Shown here: piece after piece, positions 34,682 through 44,125 of the stretch
Position numbering within the stretch: position 1 is the stretch's first letter
How the letters are laid out: every line of letters starts with the position of its first letter
From: Sutterella megalosphaeroides
GTDB lineage: Bacteria > Pseudomonadota > Gammaproteobacteria > Burkholderiales > Burkholderiaceae_F
DNA length: 64,000 nucleotides
Direction: 5' to 3'
Assembly (NCBI RefSeq): GCF_003609995.1
Contig: NZ_AP018786.1
Span: 2,118,001-2,182,000 of the forward strand
Notes under the pieces: generated by a model
Told to the model about the DNA's origin: nothing
What the model saw: the letters and a program-made list of their open reading frames with translations, nothing else
Databases searched by the model: none
Made by a program: the position numbers and the translations under genes

Positions 34682-35917
34682 ATGACCGACCGCACGCTCC
34701 CTCAGGAAGGTCTCCGGGCGTGGCTTCCCGTTCTCGGGCTCGCCTTCGCCGCCTTCACCTTCAACACCTCCGAATTTCTCCCCGTGGGGCTTTTGCCCGA
34801 CATGGCCGCCGGGCTCAGCGAAACCGTCTCCGACACCGGGCTCATCATCACGGGCTACGCCTGGGTGGTGGCGATCATGTCGCTCCCGCTGACGCTTCTC
34901 ACCGCCAAGATCGAGCGCCGCAAGCTTCTTCTCGGCCTCATTGCGGTCTTCGCGCTTTGCCACGTGGTCGTTCTGTGGACGAACACGTTCGAGTCGCTCC
35001 TTGCGGCCCGCATCGGGGTGGCGTTCACGCACTCCGTCTTCTGGTCGATCATGACGCCCCTTGCCGCGCGCATGGCGCCGCGAGGAAAACGTGCCGTGGG
35101 GCTTGCGGCCGTCATGGGCGGAACGATCGTCGCGACCGTGCTCGGGGTGCCGATCGGCACCCAGCTCGGGCACTTCTTCGGTTGGCAGGAAGCGTTCTGC
35201 GTGATCGGTGCGGCGGCTTTTGCGTGTCTCGTCCTCATTTGGGCGGTGCTCCCGGAGTGCCCGAGCAACAAGGCGGGATCGCTCGCCGCCCTGCCGGGGC
35301 TCTTGAAGCGCCCCGCGCTTTTGCAGCTCTATTTCCTCACGGCCGTCACCGTGCTCGGGCAGTTCACGGCCTATTCCTATGTGAGTCCCATCCTCGCGCA
35401 GGCGGGCTACGGCGAATCGGACGTCGTCACGGTGCTGCTTGTTTTCGGCCTTGCGGGCATTCTCGGGACGGTCGTGTCGACGAAGACCGTCGACCGCTTT
35501 ACGTCGGCAACGCTCACGGTGCCGCTCGTGGTGATCGCGCTCTCGCTCGCGTTTTTCAACACCGCGGCGAACCTCGGCTACGCCGAACTCCTTGTTTTGA
35601 CGCTCTTCTGGGGCGCCGCCATGACGACCGTTTGCATGGCCTTCCAGACGGTGGTGCTCAACGTGGCTTCGGACGCCGCCGACATCGCGGTGTCGCTTTA
35701 CTCGGGGATTTTCAATATCGGGATCGGCACCGGGGCCTTTACGGGAAGTCTTATTTCCGCCCGTTGGGGGTTCGACCCCGTGGCGTCCTCGGGGGCGGCC
35801 TTCGTGGCGGTGTCGGCCGTTCTGTGCCTTGCGCTCTGGGTGACGACGAAGTCGGCCGTCTTGCCGGGCGGCGAAAAGCCCGCCGCGAGCACCGCGGGCG
35901 AAGAGATGCCTCACTGA
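34682..35917 (+). CDS. MFS exporter of the SotB/YdeA (sugar efflux, DHA1) type
   Basis: A 411-aa major-facilitator transporter with 12 predicted membrane helices. The opening FNTSEFLPVGLLPDMA (near residues 24-39) is typical of the SotB/AraJ branch. ARIGVAFTHSVFWSI near residue 112 and the MFS motif C-like GGTIVATVLGVPIGTQLG near residue 140 mark it as a drug/H+ antiporter-like exporter. SotB proteins export arabinose or other sugars; the substrate here is unknown. It is an isolated gene with terminators on both sides. Confidence 0.82.
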   Translation: MTDRTLPQEGLRAWLPVLGLAFAAFTFNTSEFLPVGLLPDMAAGLSETVSDTGLIITGYAWVVAIMSLPLTLLTAKIERRKLLLGLIAVFALCHVVVLWTNTFESLLAARIGVAFTHSVFWSIMTPLAARMAPRGKRAVGLAAVMGGTIVATVLGVPIGTQLGHFFGWQEAFCVIGAAAFACLVLIWAVLPECPSNKAGSLAALPGLLKRPALLQLYFLTAVTVLGQFTAYSYVSPILAQAGYGESDVVTVLLVFGLAGILGTVVSTKTVDRFTSATLTVPLVVIALSLAFFNTAANLGYAELLVLTLFWGAAMTTVCMAFQTVVLNVASDAADIAVSLYSGIFNIGIGTGAFTGSLISARWGFDPVASSGAAFVAVSAVLCLALWVTTKSAVLPGGEKPAASTAGEEMPH

Positions 35918-36021
35918 GGTTCTGCGGAAACGAAACGTCCGAGAAGTCCTTGTTAGCCTTTGAGAGTCCTTGGGGCTTCCGGACGACGGCAAACCTCGGA
36001 GCTTCGCTTCGCATCGAAAAG

Positions 36022-36054
36022 AGCCGCCTCGACCGCCGGTCGGGGCGGCTTTTC
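36022..36054 (+). terminator. Intrinsic terminator after the MFS exporter gene
   Basis: AGCCGCCTCGACC pairs with GGTCGGGGCGGCT around a 3-base loop, followed by TTTTCTTTT. Confidence 0.85.
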
Positions 36055-36140
36055 TTTTGCGTTCTTTTTACGCGCGGGCGCCGCGGCCCGAAAGACGAGC
36101 AGAGAGGACACCCTCGGGCGGCCCCGGGGAAGGATCCAAC

Positions 36141-36174
36141 AAAACCGCCCCGACGAAACGATCGTACGGGGCGG
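36141..36174 (-). terminator. Intrinsic terminator of the leftward membrane-anchored protein gene
   Basis: Read leftward, CCGCCCCG and CGGGGCGG form an 8-bp stem around a 14-base loop, followed by TTTTGTTGG. It ends the gene at 36197-37537. Confidence 0.8.
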
Positions 36175-36196
36175 CGTCTTTGAACGTTGCTGCGGG

Positions 36197-37537
36197 TCAG
36201 CGCTCGAGCACGAGGAGCGCGTCGACGCGGTTGTCGGGGGTCATGCGCACGGCGTAGCGGCGGCGCTTCCCCTGAAGGATCAGGTGGCGGTCGATCGCCT
36301 TCTGAAGGCGCGCGACGTCCTTTTCGAGGCGCGCGACGACGGCGTCGTGCTCGTCCGCAAGGCGATCGGCGTCTTTCTTCACGGCCGCGGCAAAGGCCAT
36401 CTGCGCTTCGTTCATGCCGCGCGATTCGACTTCGAGGGCTTGCAGCGCGATGTTGCGGCTCTTGTCGAGGAGCGGGTGCACGCTCGGGAATTCCTGAACG
36501 TTAAGGGCAATCCTCGACGAGCACCGCATCCCGTGGATGTAGTCGTCGCTTGCGATGACGCGCATGAGCGCGATCGCTCGCAGGAAAAGCACCGCCACTT
36601 CGCGCTCGTCCATGAGCGCGATGCTTTCCGTGAGGGCGTGGTCCGCTTCGTCGGCGGTGCGGATCGTATTGACGTAGGTTTTGAGGGCCGTGTCGATGCG
36701 CGCGTTGACGGCGCGCATGGCGGCCGCAAGTTGATCGGCGCGCTCCGTGCGCTCCTGGGCGCGCCCCTCTTCGAGCCCCAAACGACGCACGTCGCGCGAG
36801 AGGTCGAAGAGTTCGTCCCAACGGTGCTTCCACTCGTGCCCGCGCACGGCGGGGATGAAGAGCTTCAATTTGCGCAGGCGCTCTTCGATTACGTCGAGTT
36901 CGTGGCGCAGTTCCCCTTCGAGCCCGTGCTTTTGTTCGGCGGGGTCGAGAAGATTGAAGAGACGATGAACGGCCTGCGGTCCGCCCCAACTGTAGTCGGG
37001 GGCGCTCATGGGTTCGCCCATTTCCGCCCCTTCGCGCAGCGCGATGACGGAAAGGTCGTTCGACGTGGCGTTCACACGCGGCTCGAACCCTGCGGCCAGG
37101 GCGTTTTCAATGACGGGCGAAAAGCTCACCGCATAGGTGTCGGCCGCGAATTCGTCGTCGGGCTCCCACGCGAGCACCGCGTTGTGCGCGAAGATCCCGT
37201 CGAATTCCTTTTTCTCGTGGGGCTGCAAGGCCACTTCGCGGTAGCCCGGAAGCTCGATTTCGAGCGCGCGCTGCACGAAGAGTTCGGCCGAGGTGACGTC
37301 GCCCGCCACCGTCGTGAAGGCGAGCATGTCGGGGCGCCGGACCCCGACCGTCGGGCGCTCGGCTTCGGCTTCGGGTTGCGGCGTCTCGGGGACGTGCACG
37401 GACTTCGGGCGGGCACCCACACGTTCGATGCGACGAGCGGCGGCGGGTTTGCGGCGCAGAACCTGCCAGGCGACGCCCGCGCCGCAACCGACGACGCAGG
37501 CACCGAGAAGAAACGCGGTGATGAGAGAGTTGTCCAT
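36197..37537 (-). CDS. Membrane-anchored, helical coiled-coil protein of unknown function
   Basis: A 446-aa protein I do not recognise. It begins with one hydrophobic anchor (MDNSLITAFLLGACVVGCGA) and a basic/proline-rich linker to about residue 65. A globular stretch follows (SAELFVQRALEIELPGYREV, IFAHNAVLAWEPDDEFAA). From about residue 200 to the end it is long, charged and helical with heptad-like runs (ELRHELDVIEERLRKLKLF; ADEHDAVVARLEKDVARLQ). This architecture suggests a cytoplasmic-side scaffold or envelope-stress/division-type protein, but no catalytic motif is visible. The start at 37537 is chosen because it opens the membrane anchor; the frame continues upstream without protein-like composition. 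Monocistronic, with its own terminator. Confidence 0.6.
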   Translation of the reverse strand: MDNSLITAFLLGACVVGCGAGVAWQVLRRKPAAARRIERVGARPKSVHVPETPQPEAEAERPTVGVRRPDMLAFTTVAGDVTSAELFVQRALEIELPGYREVALQPHEKKEFDGIFAHNAVLAWEPDDEFAADTYAVSFSPVIENALAAGFEPRVNATSNDLSVIALREGAEMGEPMSAPDYSWGGPQAVHRLFNLLDPAEQKHGLEGELRHELDVIEERLRKLKLFIPAVRGHEWKHRWDELFDLSRDVRRLGLEEGRAQERTERADQLAAAMRAVNARIDTALKTYVNTIRTADEADHALTESIALMDEREVAVLFLRAIALMRVIASDDYIHGMRCSSRIALNVQEFPSVHPLLDKSRNIALQALEVESRGMNEAQMAFAAAVKKDADRLADEHDAVVARLEKDVARLQKAIDRHLILQGKRRRYAVRMTPDNRVDALLVLER

Positions 37538-37919
37538 GGGTGTGTGAAACAGTGGGGATCGTTTCGGCGGGCGGCTCTGCGTGCGGGCGAAAGACGCGCG
37601 GCGCAAAACGGGCCCGCAGGCCCGAAAGAAACAAAAAAAGAGGTCTTCGAATTGTAGCCCGAACGGCACCCGCCCAAATCCGTAAACCCGTCGCAGTACC
37701 TTGAGGCGCCACAGGTTTTGCGCGGTTTGTCGAACGATTCGGAACGATTTCGGGAGGAAAGCCGCGGCGCGATGCCGTTCGGCCCCGTCGGGCGGCCTTT
37801 TCTTGATCCCGCTCAAGACTTTTCTCGGGCGGCCGCGCTACCATGGACTTCTTTCTCGTCGATCGCCTGCTTAGGGGGATCGATCTCGTTTTCACGCAGA
37901 GACTTTCCGAGACCGCGTC
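37538..37919. other. Divergent gap between coiled-coil protein and aldo/keto reductase
   Basis: 382 bases without a supported gene. It must contain promoters for both divergent genes. No repeat, riboswitch or clear regulator site was recognised. Confidence 0.4.
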
Positions 37920-38774
37920 ATGCTCAATTTCCAGAACCACACGCTTGAACTGGCCAACGGCGTCCAGATGCCGATCATCGGCTTCGGCACCTGGCAGATT
38001 CCGCTCAACGAACACTTCACCTCGAGCGTTCAGACGGCGATCCAGATCGGGTACCGTCACTTCGACACGGCTCAGATCTACAACAACGCGCAGCTCCTCG
38101 GCGAAGCGATTCGCGATTCGGGCGTGCCGCGCTCGGAATTCTTCATTTCGACGAAGCTCTGGACCTCGCACCGCTCCTACGAGTGCGCGATGGAGGGGTT
38201 CGAACAGATTCTGGAGCAACTCCAGATGGATTACGTCGACCTTCTGCTCATTCACTGGCCCGCCTCCCAGGGCGAAGCCGTCGTGTGGCAGGCGCAGAAT
38301 TACGGTGCGTGGCGCGCGCTTGAGACGATCTACGCGCAGAAGCGCGCTCGCGCGATCGGGCTCGCGAACTTCCTTCCGCACCACCTCGTGCCGCTTCTGG
38401 CGCGTGCGAGCGTCGCACCGATGGTCAATCAGTTGGAAAGCCATCCGGGCTACACGCAGTTCCGCGCCGCGGGCTTTTCGCTTGCGAACCGCATCCCCGT
38501 GCAGAACTGGAGCCCGCTCGGGCGAGGGACCCTTCTGCGCCACCCCATCATGACCGCCATCGCCGAAGGGCACGGCGTCACGCCCGCGCAGGTGGCCCTG
38601 CGCTGGAGCCTCCAGCACGGTCTCTGCCCGATCCCGAAGGCGACCGAGTTGCGTCACCAGCAGGAAAACCTCCGTATCTGGCACTTCGAGCTCACGCCCG
38701 AAGAAATGAAGATCCTCGACACGATGCCGCAGACGGCGTTCTCGGGGCTGCATCCCGATACGGTGACGTTCTGA
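37920..38774 (+). CDS. Aldo/keto reductase
   Basis: A 284-aa NADPH-dependent carbonyl reductase with the (beta/alpha)8 family motifs. The catalytic tetrad is visible: Asp in RHFDTAQIYNN (near residue 49) with Tyr54, Lys in ISTKLW (near residue 79) and His in LLLIHWP (near residue 111). C-terminal cofactor residues lie in PIPKATELRHQQENL. It resembles the 2,5-diketo-gluconate reductase-like branch; the substrate is unknown. It is a single gene followed by two terminator hairpins. Confidence 0.9.
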   Translation: MLNFQNHTLELANGVQMPIIGFGTWQIPLNEHFTSSVQTAIQIGYRHFDTAQIYNNAQLLGEAIRDSGVPRSEFFISTKLWTSHRSYECAMEGFEQILEQLQMDYVDLLLIHWPASQGEAVVWQAQNYGAWRALETIYAQKRARAIGLANFLPHHLVPLLARASVAPMVNQLESHPGYTQFRAAGFSLANRIPVQNWSPLGRGTLLRHPIMTAIAEGHGVTPAQVALRWSLQHGLCPIPKATELRHQQENLRIWHFELTPEEMKILDTMPQTAFSGLHPDTVTF

Positions 38775-38830
38775 GTTCGATTTCGGGACGCTGCGGATCC
38801 CGCAGCTCCCGATGCGCCCATTCGTCCGAA

Positions 38831-38854
38831 GCCCCGGCCCGCCCGGGGCTTTTT
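38831..38854 (+). terminator. Intrinsic terminator after the aldo/keto reductase
   Basis: GCCCCGG and CCGGGGC form a 7-bp stem around a 5-base loop, followed by TTTTT. Confidence 0.83.
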
Positions 38855-38870
38855 CGTCGCGCAAAGAGAG

Positions 38871-38901
38871 AAAGCCGCCCGAATCGACTTCGAGCGGCTT
38901 T
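38871..38901. terminator. Bidirectional hairpin between aldo/keto reductase and metQ
   Basis: AAAGCCGC and GCGGCTTT form a stem with short T-runs on both strands. It is probably the terminator of the leftward metQ and a backup for the rightward gene. Confidence 0.65.
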
Positions 38902-38933
38902 CGTTATCTGCGAGGTTCGGTTGGAGGCCGGAA

Positions 38934-39764
38934 TTAGAACGCCGGCACCACCGCACCCTGATACTTCTCTTCGAGGAACTTCTTCACGTCGGGGGTCGTG
39001 AGGACGGCCTTCAGCTTCTGAATTTCGGGACGGCTTTCGTCACCCGCACGCACGGCCACGATGTTGGCGTAGGGCGAATCCTTCGCTTCGATCGCGATCG
39101 CGTCCTTCACCGGGTTGAGGTTCGCGCCGAGGGCGAAGTTCGAGTTGATGACGGCAAGCGCCACGTCGTCGAGCGACCGGGGAAGCTGCGCGGCTTCGAT
39201 TTCGACGAACTTGAGGTTCTTCGGGTTTTCGGCGACGTCGGCCACGGTGGCGAGCACCCCGGCACCGTCCTTCAACTTGATCAGACCCGCCGTTTCGAGG
39301 ACCTTCAGAGCGCGACCGCCGTTCGTCGGGTCGTTCGGGATCGCGACCTTGGCGCCTTCGGGCGTCTCGGCCACGGCCTTGACGCTCTTCGAGTAAACAC
39401 CCATCGGTTCGATGTGGACCGCGACGAGCGAGGCGAGCTTCAGACCGCGCTGCGCGGAGAAGTCGTCGAGGTAGGGCTTGTGCTGGAAGAAGTTCGCGTC
39501 GAGTTCCTTGTCGTTCAAGGAAAGGTTCGGCTGAACATAGTCGCTGAATTCGACGATCTTGAGGTTCACGCCCTGAGCCTTCAGAGCGGGTTCCACGAAG
39601 CGGATGATGTCGGCGTGCGGCACGGGCGAGACGCCGATCGAAAGGGTGGCGGCGCCGTCCGCCGCCTTCGGAGCTTCGGCGGGGGCTTTTTCGCCGCAAC
39701 CCGCAAGCGTCAGAGCAAAACCGGCGGCCACGGCGGCGGTGGCGAAGAATTTGGTGAACGTCAT
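38934..39764 (-). CDS. metQ: MetQ/NlpA-family substrate-binding lipoprotein
   Basis: The periplasmic binding lipoprotein of a D/L-methionine ABC importer (NlpA family). The 276-aa product has a signal ending in the lipobox LAGC (Cys23), then the family motifs SIGVSPVPHADIIRFV, VEFSDYVQPNLSL and ANFFQHKPYLDDF, and the C-terminal EEKYQGAVVPAF. The ATG at 39764 is chosen because GGAG lies nine bases upstream; the two further ATGs are too close to that site. No metN (ATPase) or metI (permease) is adjacent, so this is an orphan binding protein relying on a transporter elsewhere. Confidence 0.92.
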   Translation of the reverse strand: MTFTKFFATAAVAAGFALTLAGCGEKAPAEAPKAADGAATLSIGVSPVPHADIIRFVEPALKAQGVNLKIVEFSDYVQPNLSLNDKELDANFFQHKPYLDDFSAQRGLKLASLVAVHIEPMGVYSKSVKAVAETPEGAKVAIPNDPTNGGRALKVLETAGLIKLKDGAGVLATVADVAENPKNLKFVEIEAAQLPRSLDDVALAVINSNFALGANLNPVKDAIAIEAKDSPYANIVAVRAGDESRPEIQKLKAVLTTPDVKKFLEEKYQGAVVPAF

Positions 39765-40360
39765 GATGTGCATCTCCAAGAGATTCGTTTTCTGAGAATG
39801 GATTTCAACGGGGGCCGAAGTCCCCTCTTAGGAGCGCAGAGTTCGGCCGAACGCGTCACTTGAAGGTCCGGAGAGGATCCGGCAGACGGCTCGACGTTTT
39901 TCTTATGGATGAACCTGGCGGCCTGCCCCCGCGGGGCGGCGTAGGTCGAAGTGTACGCCCGAAAGCGGCGTGTGCGGGGCGCACCGACGACGAAAAGATG
40001 CAAAGTCCTTTCTGTTTTTTGAGGTATTACCTCGAAATCAGGGTTTTTACCGACGTTATCACTTCCTTTCCGCCCCGAAGCCCGCCGCGCCCGTCGTCTC
40101 GGGCGTGTACGCCGATGCGGGGTGGATCAAAATTTTTCGAAAAATCACCCACCCCCGAAGCGAGTCAAAACACCGTCGAATTTTCTTTTCCCGCCTCTCG
40201 CGCGGGGCGCTTTCCGTCCGCATACTGCTTCTCGAACCAACGTTTTTTCTTCCACGTGCGTCGCCTTTTCCCCGCCCGAAAGCGTTCCCTTTGTTTCGCG
40301 GCCTCGACCCGAAAAGGTCGATCGGACCGTACGCACGCCTTTTTCTTCGGGTAATTCGCC
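39765..40360. other. 596-base gap between metQ and a hypothetical gene
   Basis: No convincing gene on either strand. It must include the metQ promoter and that of the gene at 40361. I looked for a SAM-type riboswitch and could not identify one. Composition is uneven, with AT-rich patches around 40010-40060 and 40110-40150. Confidence 0.4.
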
Positions 40361-40831
40361 ATGCAGCAGTCCGCTCTCCATTCTTTCCCGCCGCTTCACG
40401 CACATCCCTTCGATCGGGCGATCACGAACGCATTCGGCCGGTCGCTTTTCGGCTTGGCCGAAGACATCGAGCTCGTCTCGCGCGCCAATCTGCCGAAGTC
40501 CGCGAAGAGCCTCGAGCGCCTCGGCGTTCACCCCGTGACGGCGCGACTCGTTTTCGAGGGAATCGAAGCGTGCGGTCAGCTCGAACACATCCTGGTTTCC
40601 GAAGCGTTCGTTCTCGCCGTCTGCGCGATGACGAAGGCCGACAATCCGGAAGCTCCCGCCATGCGGGCGCACTTGGAGCGCGCGAAGGGGAGCGAGGCGG
40701 TTGCCCTCATCGACCGCTGCAAGCAAGCGATCCGCGCGGGCTACCCCGATGCGACGGCCGAAAACCGCTTCGTCTCGGGCCAGGCCGCGGCCTGGGCGCT
40801 TCGAAAGTACCTCCGCGACGAAGCGGCTTGA
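40361..40831 (+). CDS. Hypothetical protein, possibly helical
   Basis: A 156-aa protein I do not recognise. It has no signal peptide or membrane segment and looks mostly helical, with a hydrophobic central part (LEHILVSEAFVLAVCAMTKA) and a conserved-looking C-terminal run (GQAAAWALRKYLRDEAA). Codon use and composition match neighbouring real genes, and a strong terminator follows, which support it being expressed. The start ATG at 40361 lacks a clear ribosome binding site. Function unknown. Confidence 0.55.
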   Translation: MQQSALHSFPPLHAHPFDRAITNAFGRSLFGLAEDIELVSRANLPKSAKSLERLGVHPVTARLVFEGIEACGQLEHILVSEAFVLAVCAMTKADNPEAPAMRAHLERAKGSEAVALIDRCKQAIRAGYPDATAENRFVSGQAAAWALRKYLRDEAA

Positions 40832-40898
40832 GGTTGGACGGCTTTACGAGTTTACAAGGAGATTGAAGTAACCAACAGGCATTTGATCCTTGGGGCGG

Positions 40899-40937
40899 GG
40901 CCCGGTTCGAGCAATCGAACCGGGCCTTCGTCTTTTT
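40899..40937 (+). terminator. Strong intrinsic terminator after the hypothetical gene
   Basis: GGCCCGGTTCGA pairs perfectly with TCGAACCGGGCC around a 4-base loop, followed by TTCGTCTTTTT. It lies between this gene and the convergent thiC. Confidence 0.9.
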
Positions 40938-40978
40938 AAGACGCCCTTTCTTCAATGCGTTGGCGCCTCGGATTTCGA

Positions 40979-42706
40979 TCAGTCGAAGAGGTCGCGCGCG
41001 AGCTTCATCGGGCAGTAGGAGGGCCCGCACATCGAGCAGAAGTGAGCCGTGCGGGCGCCGCGCCCCTTGAGCTGCTCGCCGTGAAAGCGCCGTGCGCGCT
41101 CCGGATCGACCGAAAGGAGGAACTGGTCGTCCCAGCGGAATTCGAAGCGCGCGGCGCTCATCGCCGCATCCCGCAGAAGCGCCCCGGGGATCCCCTTCGC
41201 GATGTCGGCCGCGTGGGCCGCAATGCGAAAGACCGCCATTCCTTCGCGCACGTCGCAAGCGTCGGGAAGACCCAAGTGCTCTTTGGGCGTCACGTAGCAG
41301 AGCATGGCCGTGCCCGCGGCACCGATCGTCGTCGCGCCGATGGCGGCCGTCACGTGATCGTACCCCGCACCGATGTCGGTCACGAGGGGTCCGAGCGTGT
41401 AGAAAGGCGCTTCGGCGCACCAGTCGTCTTCAAGCCGCTGATTTTCAACGACGCCCGAGAGCGGAACGTGTCCCGGTCCTTCGATCATCACCTGCACGCC
41501 CCGACGGCCCGCGGCGGCGTTCAATTGCCCCAACGTCCGAAGTTCCGCAAACTGCGCGGCGTCGTTTCCGTCCGCGATCGACCCCGAGCGAAGGCCGTCG
41601 CCCAGCGACAACGTAATGTCGTAGCGGGCGGCCGTATCGAGAATCTCGTCGAAGTGTTCGTAGAGGAAGTTTTCCCGCCCGTGATCCTTCATCCAACGGG
41701 CGAGAATGCCGCCTCCGCGCGAAACGATGCCCGTCAAGCGGTTGCGGGTGAGTTCGACGTGCGCTTTGAGTACCCCTGCGTGAATCGTCATGTAGTCGAC
41801 CCCGGACTCTGCCTGCTCGACAAGCACCTCGCGGAAGATCTCCCAGGAGAGGTTCGCGGGGTCGCCGCCCGCGCGCTCGAGCGCTTCGTAAATCGGCACG
41901 GTCCCAAGCGGCACGGGCGACGCACGCAGGAGCATTTCGCGAGTCGTACGGATTTCCGGGCCCGTCGAAAGGTCCATCACCGTGTCCGCACCGCAAAAGA
42001 GCGCTTCGCGCAGTTTCGCGTACTCTTCGCGACCCGACTTGGACGACGCGCTCGTACCGATGTTGGCGTTCACTTTCGTCGAGAAGGCTCGCCCGATCAC
42101 CATGGGTTCGGCTTCGGGGTGGCGGACGTTGAGGGGGATGACGGCGCGGCGTCGAGCGACTTCGTCGCGAACGAATTCGGGCGTGAAGGCGGGAGCGGCA
42201 AGGAGCTTCGCGTAAAGCGCCTCCGCGCGGGGATTCCCGCAGCGGCTCAGTTCTTCGAGAAACGCTTCGCGCCCGAGATTTTCGCGCTCGGCCGCAAAGG
42301 CCATTTCGGGGGTCACGCGCCCTTCGCGGGCACTCTGGAGTTGCGTGGGGGCGCCGGGCTCGGGCCGGGCGCGAAGGCGCGGCGTCCCTTTTCCGTCCCC
42401 TTCCCCGAAGGGGCCCGTCACGTCGGCGAGCCACAGAGCAGGTTGACGGCCGCCGCCGAAACATTCGGGCGTCGGCTCCAATTCGATGCGACGAAAGGGT
42501 ACGGGCTCGCCGAAGGTGCTCGGGCGATAGACGCGAAGGCCGGGCAAACGCCCCGCGAAAAGGCGGATGCGTTCATTGGCATCGGCGGCGTCGGGCGTTT
42601 CGGGGGTATCGGCGGACCGCTCGTGCGCGGCGATCGGAATGATCGACGCTTCCGGAGCACTCGAAACCGTCGAGGCGGCGCGGGACTTTTCGGTCGGGTT
42701 CGTCAT
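40979..42706 (-). CDS. thiC: Phosphomethylpyrimidine synthase ThiC
   Basis: A radical-SAM enzyme that turns aminoimidazole ribotide into HMP phosphate for thiamine synthesis. The 575-aa product has the long conserved core ([15 protein letters not shown], then [61 protein letters not shown]). It also has the C-terminal cluster motif CSMCGPSYC. The ATG at 42706 has AGGAGG seven bases upstream. It is somewhat shorter than the ~630 aa of E. coli ThiC, with the loss in the N-terminal region. A TPP riboswitch lies about 300 bases upstream in the leader, so thiamine pyrophosphate should repress it. Confidence 0.95.
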   Translation of the reverse strand: MTNPTEKSRAASTVSSAPEASIIPIAAHERSADTPETPDAADANERIRLFAGRLPGLRVYRPSTFGEPVPFRRIELEPTPECFGGGRQPALWLADVTGPFGEGDGKGTPRLRARPEPGAPTQLQSAREGRVTPEMAFAAERENLGREAFLEELSRCGNPRAEALYAKLLAAPAFTPEFVRDEVARRRAVIPLNVRHPEAEPMVIGRAFSTKVNANIGTSASSKSGREEYAKLREALFCGADTVMDLSTGPEIRTTREMLLRASPVPLGTVPIYEALERAGGDPANLSWEIFREVLVEQAESGVDYMTIHAGVLKAHVELTRNRLTGIVSRGGGILARWMKDHGRENFLYEHFDEILDTAARYDITLSLGDGLRSGSIADGNDAAQFAELRTLGQLNAAAGRRGVQVMIEGPGHVPLSGVVENQRLEDDWCAEAPFYTLGPLVTDIGAGYDHVTAAIGATTIGAAGTAMLCYVTPKEHLGLPDACDVREGMAVFRIAAHAADIAKGIPGALLRDAAMSAARFEFRWDDQFLLSVDPERARRFHGEQLKGRGARTAHFCSMCGPSYCPMKLARDLFD

Positions 42707-43001
42707 GAAGGATCCTCCTGTGGCGACGAATGGAAAACGTGCGCGGAGGATCCGGAATCGGAACGGGAGAAAGGGGCGGGAAAGAAAACGAGAAAGCAAT
42801 AGGAACGAAGAACGAACGGATGTTCCGCGCTCCGAACGCCGAGCAAAAAGCCGTCCTCGTTTCGTTCCTCGGATTTGCAAGCGATCGGTGTCGCACGGCT
42901 TGTCGACGTGCAACGCGCCTTGACGGCGTCCGATTTCAAGGTCGCCGTCTCTTGCAAAGAGTGCCGTACGACTTACGCCTTTCGTGCCTTGCGTGTTTTT
43001 C

Positions 43002-43088
43002 GTGCGTTTCCCGCCGCAGGTCTCAACCCGATCCGGTGCTGGAAGTATTTCTCAACCAGGCCACACGGGCCCGGTACCCTCAACGCAC
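43002..43088 (-). ncRNA. TPP riboswitch in the thiC leader
   Basis: Read leftward, the 87 bases fit the THI-box layout. GTGCGTT (43088-43082) pairs perfectly with AACGCAC (43008-43002) as P1. Inside come GAGGGTACC, a short P3 hairpin, TTGAGAAATAC (consensus CTGAGAAATAC), then ACCGGATCGGG-TTGAGA-CCTGCGGCGGGAA, matching consensus ACCTGATCTGG-ATAATG-CCAGCGTAGGGAA. Several normally conserved bases differ, so it is a divergent member. It is followed by a ~295-base leader before thiC that should contain the expression platform; I did not resolve that switch. The rest of 42707-43162 shows no gene. Confidence 0.85.
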
Positions 43089-43162
43089 TTCGAATAATAC
43101 GACCGGAGACGTCCGTGCGGGAGGAAAACAACCGAAAGCCCGACCTTCTTCAAAGCAGCGCG

Positions 43163-43696
43163 TTATTCGGCGTCCTTTTCGGAGGCCTTCTCGCCGAAAG
43201 CGGGCTCCTCGCGGAAGGACTGCGCTTGCGCGGCCTTTTGCTTCCCGATCTTTTCGAGGTTGCGAAGGAGTTCGCGCGAGTGCAAGGCCACCATGTCGAC
43301 CGTCAAGCCCCGTCCTTCGGGCGCGCGACCGCGCGCGTCGTTACGGGGAATGCCGTGCTCGAACGTGTGGTAGACGACCGTGCGGATGACGCCTTCGGTC
43401 GACTCGACTTCGTAGGTGATGACGAAGGGGCAGGCGTCGGCGCCGCTTCCTGCGGGGAGGCGCTTCACGTCGGCGCCCGCGGCACGAAAGCCCTTTTCCA
43501 TTGCGTCGACGAGCGCCGGGCTCTTCACGGAGCTGTTTTCAAGAAGGCACACCGACATGTAGTCGACGGGCGCGAACTGCGCCGTTTCGTCCTGCTCGGG
43601 GGCCGTTTCGGGTCGGTCGCCCGAGAAGCTCGAGCAGCCCGCAAGCAAAAGAGCGGCCGAGAGAAGACCGGCCGTCGGTCGGAAGGCGTGAAACAT
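43163..43696 (-). CDS. Small lipoprotein of unknown function
   Basis: A 177-aa lipoprotein: signal FRPTAGLLSAALLLAGC with lipobox LAGC (Cys21). Its core (MSVCLLENSS, then GADVKRLPAGSGADACPFVITYEV) resembles the core of the lipoprotein at 47512-48018 in order and spacing: a CxxE-type strand, a helix, a RLP/TLP turn, then an AC-x-L/I-T-Y strand. The two look like divergent paralogues. The C-terminus is charged and probably helical. The start at 43696 has GAGGAG seven bases upstream. Role unknown; an envelope-associated function is implied by the lipid anchor. Confidence 0.68.
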   Translation of the reverse strand: MFHAFRPTAGLLSAALLLAGCSSFSGDRPETAPEQDETAQFAPVDYMSVCLLENSSVKSPALVDAMEKGFRAAGADVKRLPAGSGADACPFVITYEVESTEGVIRTVVYHTFEHGIPRNDARGRAPEGRGLTVDMVALHSRELLRNLEKIGKQKAAQAQSFREEPAFGEKASEKDAE

Positions 43697-44125
43697 GGTC
43701 TGGCTCCTCACTGATGAAGGGCGGCTCCGCCGAGGGTCCGGGGGGCACCGCTACGGGAAACTATAGGACATGCCGCGCGCGAGTGCACGGGGCGGCCGCC
43801 ATAAACAGAAAGGAATGCGCAAAACGCCCGACGCGCAAAGCCCGTTTGAACCTGTATAGTGGGAAGAGGAAGACCGCGCGCGACGAGCTCCCTTCCAAGA
43901 GTCCTTCACGAAGGTCCTTGAAAAAAGACCTTTGCGCGCACGTCCTTCCGTTCAGGCTACACTAACGAAACGACCGCCCCGTCCGTCAACGCGTGCCGAA
44001 CGACGTCCCGCCCCCGAGGTTTCCGTCGCACGCGCGGCCGATCGTGCTCCCTCCGCTTCGATCGCCTTCGACCCGATGCGAGGGCCGAGTCGTTTGCTCA
44101 ACCTTCTTTCGGATTTGCACAAACA
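43697..44125. other. Divergent gap upstream of the response regulator
   Basis: 429 bases without a supported gene; holds the promoters of the leftward lipoprotein and rightward response regulator genes. No repeat or known RNA motif was recognised. Confidence 0.4.

Noticed and set aside
39765-40360. SAM riboswitch upstream of metQ
   Set aside because: No recognisable SAM-I or SAM-II core in either orientation.
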